From: Paucidesulfovibrio gracilis DSM 16080
GTDB lineage: Bacteria > Desulfobacterota > Desulfovibrionia > Desulfovibrionales > Desulfovibrionaceae
NCBI RefSeq assembly: GCF_900167125.1
Contig: NZ_FUYC01000002.1
Span: forward strand, 62,001-126,000
DNA: 64,000 nucleotides
Reading direction: 5' to 3'
This document shows, piece after piece, positions 60,703 through 64,000 of the stretch. A program made the translations under genes and the position numbers. The notes beneath the pieces are model-generated. The model worked only from the letters and a program-made list of their open reading frames with translations, was not told the DNA's origin and did no database searches. Within the stretch, counting starts at the first letter, position 1. Each line of letters begins with the position of its first letter.

Positions 60703-60838
60703 CGAGTGGTTGCTTCGGCATTGAAGGGCCGGACCGCAGCAGTGAACGCGTTGTTCTCTCTCCTGGCGGCAGGGTGCTGGCGGTTGCGCTGTGGCCCGGT
60801 TCAGTCTCCTTGTTGATGCAACCCGTTTGAACCGGATG

Positions 60839-63025
60839 TCAGGTGGTCAGCCCCTTCATGCTCAGGCTGATGCGTTTGCGGGAGGCGTCCACCTCCAACA
60901 CACGGACATGCACCTGTTGTCCGGCTCGTACCACCTCTGCGGGGTCGCGCACAAAGCGGTCCGCCAGCTGGCTGACATGCACCAGTCCGTCCTGGTGCAC
61001 TCCCACATCCACAAACGCGCCAAAGGCCGTGACGTTTGTCACAATGCCGGGAAGCTGCATGCCCGGTTCCAGGTCGCTCAGTTCATGTACGTCCGCAAAG
61101 GAAAACACCTCGAACCTGGCGCGTGGGTCGCGGCCCGGTTTTTCCAGTTCGGCCAGAATGTCGCGCAGGGTGGGCAGACCCACGTCACCGTCCAGGAACT
61201 GGTCCAGGTCCAGTTTTTTACGCTGTTCAGCATTGTTCATTAACTGTTCAACAGAAAGGCCCAGGCTTTGGGCCATGCCGCGCACCAATGCGTATCGTTC
61301 CGGGTGAACCGCGCTGGCGTCCAGGGGGTCGGTGCCGCCGTGCACGCGCAGGAATCCCGCGCATTGTTCAAAGGCCTTGGGACCGAGTCCCTTGACCTTG
61401 AGAAGTTCTCGCCGGGTGGTGAACGGCCCTTGGTGCTGACGGCGTTCCACAATGGCTTCGGCCACTTTGGGACCGATGCCGGGTACGGCCTGGAGCAGCT
61501 CCGGACTGGCCGTGTTCAGATCCACGCCCACGGCGCTGACGCAGCTTTGCACCACTTCGTCCAGGGCGCGGCGCAGGGCGGACTGGTCCACGTCGTGTTG
61601 GTATTGGCCCACGCCAATGGACTTGGGGTCGATCTTGACCAGCTCGGCCAGCGGATCCATGAGCCGCCGACCAATGGAAACCGCGCCGCGCACGGTGAGA
61701 TCCAGATCCGGGAATTCTCGGCGTGCGGTGGCTGAAGCAGAATACACCGACGCACCCGCCTCGTTGACCATGATCACATCCACGGGGCGTGGCGTGGCGG
61801 CCTGGGCCGCAGGTCGGGCCTGGAGCGCGAGGTCGCGCACAAAGGTTTCGGTCTCGCGGGAGGCTGTGCCGTTCCCGATGGCCACGGCACGGATCGGAAA
61901 GCTTTCGGCAAGTGTGCGCAAGGTTTCCGCAGCCCGCTGTGCATCCGCCTTGCCCTTGGTCGGGTAAATGGTGGTGTGTTCCAGCAGTGCGCCCTGGGCA
62001 TCAAGGACCGCGACTTTGGCCCCGGTACGAAAGCCCGGATCCAACGCCAGCACGGGGTGCGGTCCGAGAGGGGCTGCCAGGAGCAGCTCCCGCAGGTTGG
62101 CCGCGAACACGGCAATGGCCTGCTGGTCCGCGCGTTCCTTGAGCTGCTTACGCAATTCGTTTTCCAGGGAGGGGGCAAGCAGCCGCTTCCAGGCGTCGGC
62201 CAGCGCGGTTTCCAGTTCGCGGGCCGCGGCGTTACGTTTTTTGACCATGCCCCGCGTGAGCAGGGCCACAGCTTCCTGGTCATCCGGCCGCAGGCTCAGG
62301 TTGAGGATGCCTTCGGCCTCGCCGCGCAGGGCGGCCAGGGCGCGGTGGGAAGGAATGCGGGCAAAGGGTTCGTTGTATTCAAAATAGTCTCGGAATTTGG
62401 CGTTGTCCGGATCGGCTTCCTTTTTGCCGCGGGCCAGCCCGGTGTGCAAGCGGGCGCGGCGTTCAAACAGCGTTCGCAGGGCTTTGCGTACCCGGGCGTC
62501 CTCGCTGACCCATTCAGCCACAATGTCCCGTGCGCCGGCCAGGGCCGCGTCCACGTCCGGGACGCAATGATCTTTGTCTTCGTCCGGGCGAAGATACGCT
62601 TCGGCCGTGCGGCGCGGATCAAATTCCTCTTGCAGGTAAATGCGCCGGGCCAAGGGTTCCAATCCCCGTTCCCGGGCCATGGTGGCGCGGGTGCGGCGTT
62701 TGGGCCGATGCGGAAGGTACACGTCCTCAAGCGCGGCCAGATCCGGTGCAGCGTTTACGGCTTTGTGCAGTTCGTCCGTGAGCAGGTCGCGTTCTTCCAA
62801 TGATTTCAGAATGGCGCTTCGCCGTTTGTCTAGCTCCTGATACCGTTCGGCCAGGTCGCGGATGGCCGTAACAGCCACCTCGTCCAGTGAACCGGTGGCC
62901 TCCTTTCGATACCGGGCGATAAAGGGAATGGTGGCGCCCTGCTCCAGCAGTTCAAGGACGGAGCGGACGCCGTTGCGGGGCAGGGAAAGTTCCTGGGCCA
63001 GACGTTGGGTGTGGTCGGTGCTCAT
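60839..63025 (-). CDS. tex: Tex family S1 RNA-binding transcription accessory protein
   Basis: A 728-residue Tex protein. The N-terminal helical domain (SLPRNGVRSVLELLEQGATI and FIARYRKEATGSLDE) is followed by the YqgF/RNase H-like part (DPGFRTGAKVAVLDAQG), tandem helix-hairpin-helix motifs (AVPGIGPKVAEAIV and KGLGPKAFEQCAGF) and a C-terminal S1 domain (PGIVTNVTAFGAFVDVGVHQ and GLVHVSQL). It acts in transcription and RNA handling and is widely conserved. Length and order of domains are normal. Confidence 0.95.
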   Translation of the reverse strand: MSTDHTQRLAQELSLPRNGVRSVLELLEQGATIPFIARYRKEATGSLDEVAVTAIRDLAERYQELDKRRSAILKSLEERDLLTDELHKAVNAAPDLAALEDVYLPHRPKRRTRATMARERGLEPLARRIYLQEEFDPRRTAEAYLRPDEDKDHCVPDVDAALAGARDIVAEWVSEDARVRKALRTLFERRARLHTGLARGKKEADPDNAKFRDYFEYNEPFARIPSHRALAALRGEAEGILNLSLRPDDQEAVALLTRGMVKKRNAAARELETALADAWKRLLAPSLENELRKQLKERADQQAIAVFAANLRELLLAAPLGPHPVLALDPGFRTGAKVAVLDAQGALLEHTTIYPTKGKADAQRAAETLRTLAESFPIRAVAIGNGTASRETETFVRDLALQARPAAQAATPRPVDVIMVNEAGASVYSASATARREFPDLDLTVRGAVSIGRRLMDPLAELVKIDPKSIGVGQYQHDVDQSALRRALDEVVQSCVSAVGVDLNTASPELLQAVPGIGPKVAEAIVERRQHQGPFTTRRELLKVKGLGPKAFEQCAGFLRVHGGTDPLDASAVHPERYALVRGMAQSLGLSVEQLMNNAEQRKKLDLDQFLDGDVGLPTLRDILAELEKPGRDPRARFEVFSFADVHELSDLEPGMQLPGIVTNVTAFGAFVDVGVHQDGLVHVSQLADRFVRDPAEVVRAGQQVHVRVLEVDASRKRISLSMKGLTT

Positions 63026-63082
63026 TGTTTTGTTTCAAGGGTTGGGGGTGCGGTGCCGATGGCCTGGGGGCCGGGACGATCT

Positions 63083-64000
63083 TCAGCCGTGTTGGAGCCG
63101 TTGGTCCATGTGTTCGAAAAAGGCGCGTGCGCACGCGGTTTCCGTTTCCTGCAGGAGTTGAAACGGGTGCGCGAAGTCCGTGTCTCCGACCGCGAACACG
63201 CCGTGTCCGTGTACAACCGCCACCCCGTATTTGGTCAGAGCGTGGGGCAGGGTTTGGCAAAGGCCCGTGGGACCGGTGCCCACTTCGCCGGGTATGATGG
63301 GTACGGCGCAGGGACCGGGGATGTCCAGAAAACGTTCTTTGGGACATCGCAAATGGCATTCCCCGGCGCGGCCCACATCGCAGGTCGGGGCATCCGGTTC
63401 GTTGCAGCGCATGGAGAGGATGACGGAAAAGGGGGGATGGCCGTGCAGAATCGTTCGAATTCGCGGGTCCAGAGCGTAGGTGCGTTCATGCGCCAGGCAT
63501 TCGCTGGACGCGGTCATGCCTTCTGTGGAGGATCCGTCCAGGGGGCAGGCGTCCACACAGTCCTCAAGCTGGTCCAGAAAGCTGCCTGTCTGGGAAATGA
63601 GCATGGTTTGTCCGCTGGATTCCGAACAAAGGCAGGACACGTTGCCGAACGATGAGTCCACCAGTCCGTGTTCCACCACGGCACGGCCCGCTTCCGTCAT
63701 GGCCGCAAGCGCGGCGGCGCGGTCGGCAAATGGTCCGTGTTCCGGCGTGGGGTGGGGCTTGGCCGGTTCGGTATCCGGGTGGGCATGCTTGCGAAGGCGT
63801 TGGTACAAGGCCAGGCGCTTCTGGGAGATGTCTGCGGGATCGGATTGCAGCAATTGGGAGGCAAAGAGCACAAACAGCGCAAAGCAGGTGGAACTGATCG
63901 AAACCAGCGCCTGTTCCGGCACCATGCTGCCCAAAGCCAGAACGCCCAGGCCCGGAATGACGCAGCTCTTGCGGTCGGCCAAAGCGGTTTTCGCCAGGTT
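63083..64000 (-). CDS. Class II aldolase/adducin protein, tandem domains, 5'-truncated by window
   Basis: The frame runs from the window edge to stop 63083, giving at least 305 residues. From about residue 95 on there is a class II aldolase/adducin domain: FADRAAALAAMTEAG, ILHGHPPFSVILSMR and a terminal VAVVHGHGVFAVGDTDFAH with the metal-type His. The upstream part ends with CVIPGLGVLALGSMVPE and a helix, which lines up with the end of that domain, so two aldolase-like domains seem fused. The first copy has lost the His in GHG (here GLG). The substrate is unknown; the true start lies beyond 64000. Confidence 0.8.
   Translation of the reverse strand, partial: NLAKTALADRKSCVIPGLGVLALGSMVPEQALVSISSTCFALFVLFASQLLQSDPADISQKRLALYQRLRKHAHPDTEPAKPHPTPEHGPFADRAAALAAMTEAGRAVVEHGLVDSSFGNVSCLCSESSGQTMLISQTGSFLDQLEDCVDACPLDGSSTEGMTASSECLAHERTYALDPRIRTILHGHPPFSVILSMRCNEPDAPTCDVGRAGECHLRCPKERFLDIPGPCAVPIIPGEVGTGPTGLCQTLPHALTKYGVAVVHGHGVFAVGDTDFAHPFQLLQETETACARAFFEHMDQRLQHG

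Overview
The window reads as a chromosomal segment of a GC-rich, Gram-negative, probably anaerobic bacterium, most likely a sulfate-reducing member of the Desulfovibrionaceae or a near relative. That is inference from gene content: ferredoxin-fused nitroreductases, many Fe-S and radical SAM proteins, outer-membrane lipid transport genes, large chemotaxis receptors, a candidate selenoprotein and several Desulfovibrio-like hypothetical families. There is no rRNA in the window to fix the taxonomy.

Left part (1-21.6 kb) is core chromosome: rplU-rpmA; a five-gene redox operon (nitroreductase, MBL hydrolase, a UGA-containing small ORF with a SECIS-like hairpin, a flavoprotein, ComF); a YdbH-like AsmA-fold protein with a YnbE/YdbL-type lipoprotein; two GNAT paralogues flanking MarC; recN; two tandem chemoreceptors, each with its own terminator; an alpha/beta hydrolase; a His-rich metal-type transporter with a MarR regulator; two oligopeptide-type ABC permeases; and an iron-containing alcohol dehydrogenase.

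A tRNA-Ala(GGC) at 21792-21867 is the integration target of small elements. A 45-nt copy of its 3' end (44/45 identical) lies at 23738-23782. The 1.9 kb between holds a HEPN-motif protein and a ParD/ParE toxin-antitoxin pair but no integrase. A second left end with the same layout (att copy, terminator, 12-bp-phased repeats) follows directly and carries another toxin-antitoxin pair; a 36-codon ORF plus a radical SAM/SPASM gene lie beyond.

From 26.3 to 36 kb core genes return: a YkgJ-type protein, a polar amino acid ABC transporter, a ferredoxin-nitroreductase, a heavily structured RNA region leading into a 39-aa ORF, and a GntR regulator with two operator-like palindromes in an operon with a TauE/SafE permease. 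From 36.1 to 52.1 kb lies a surface-glycan cluster that falls in GC content toward its right side: a sugar oxidoreductase/formyltransferase/aminotransferase cassette, four glycosyltransferases, methyltransferases, a sulfotransferase, a B12-type radical SAM enzyme, a CMP-sugar synthetase-like protein and a UDP-GlcNAc 2-epimerase. The right end (52.7-64 kb) is core again: hybrid histidine kinase, CheV, RlpA, TypA/BipA, a polyferredoxin, Tex and a class II aldolase gene cut by the window edge.
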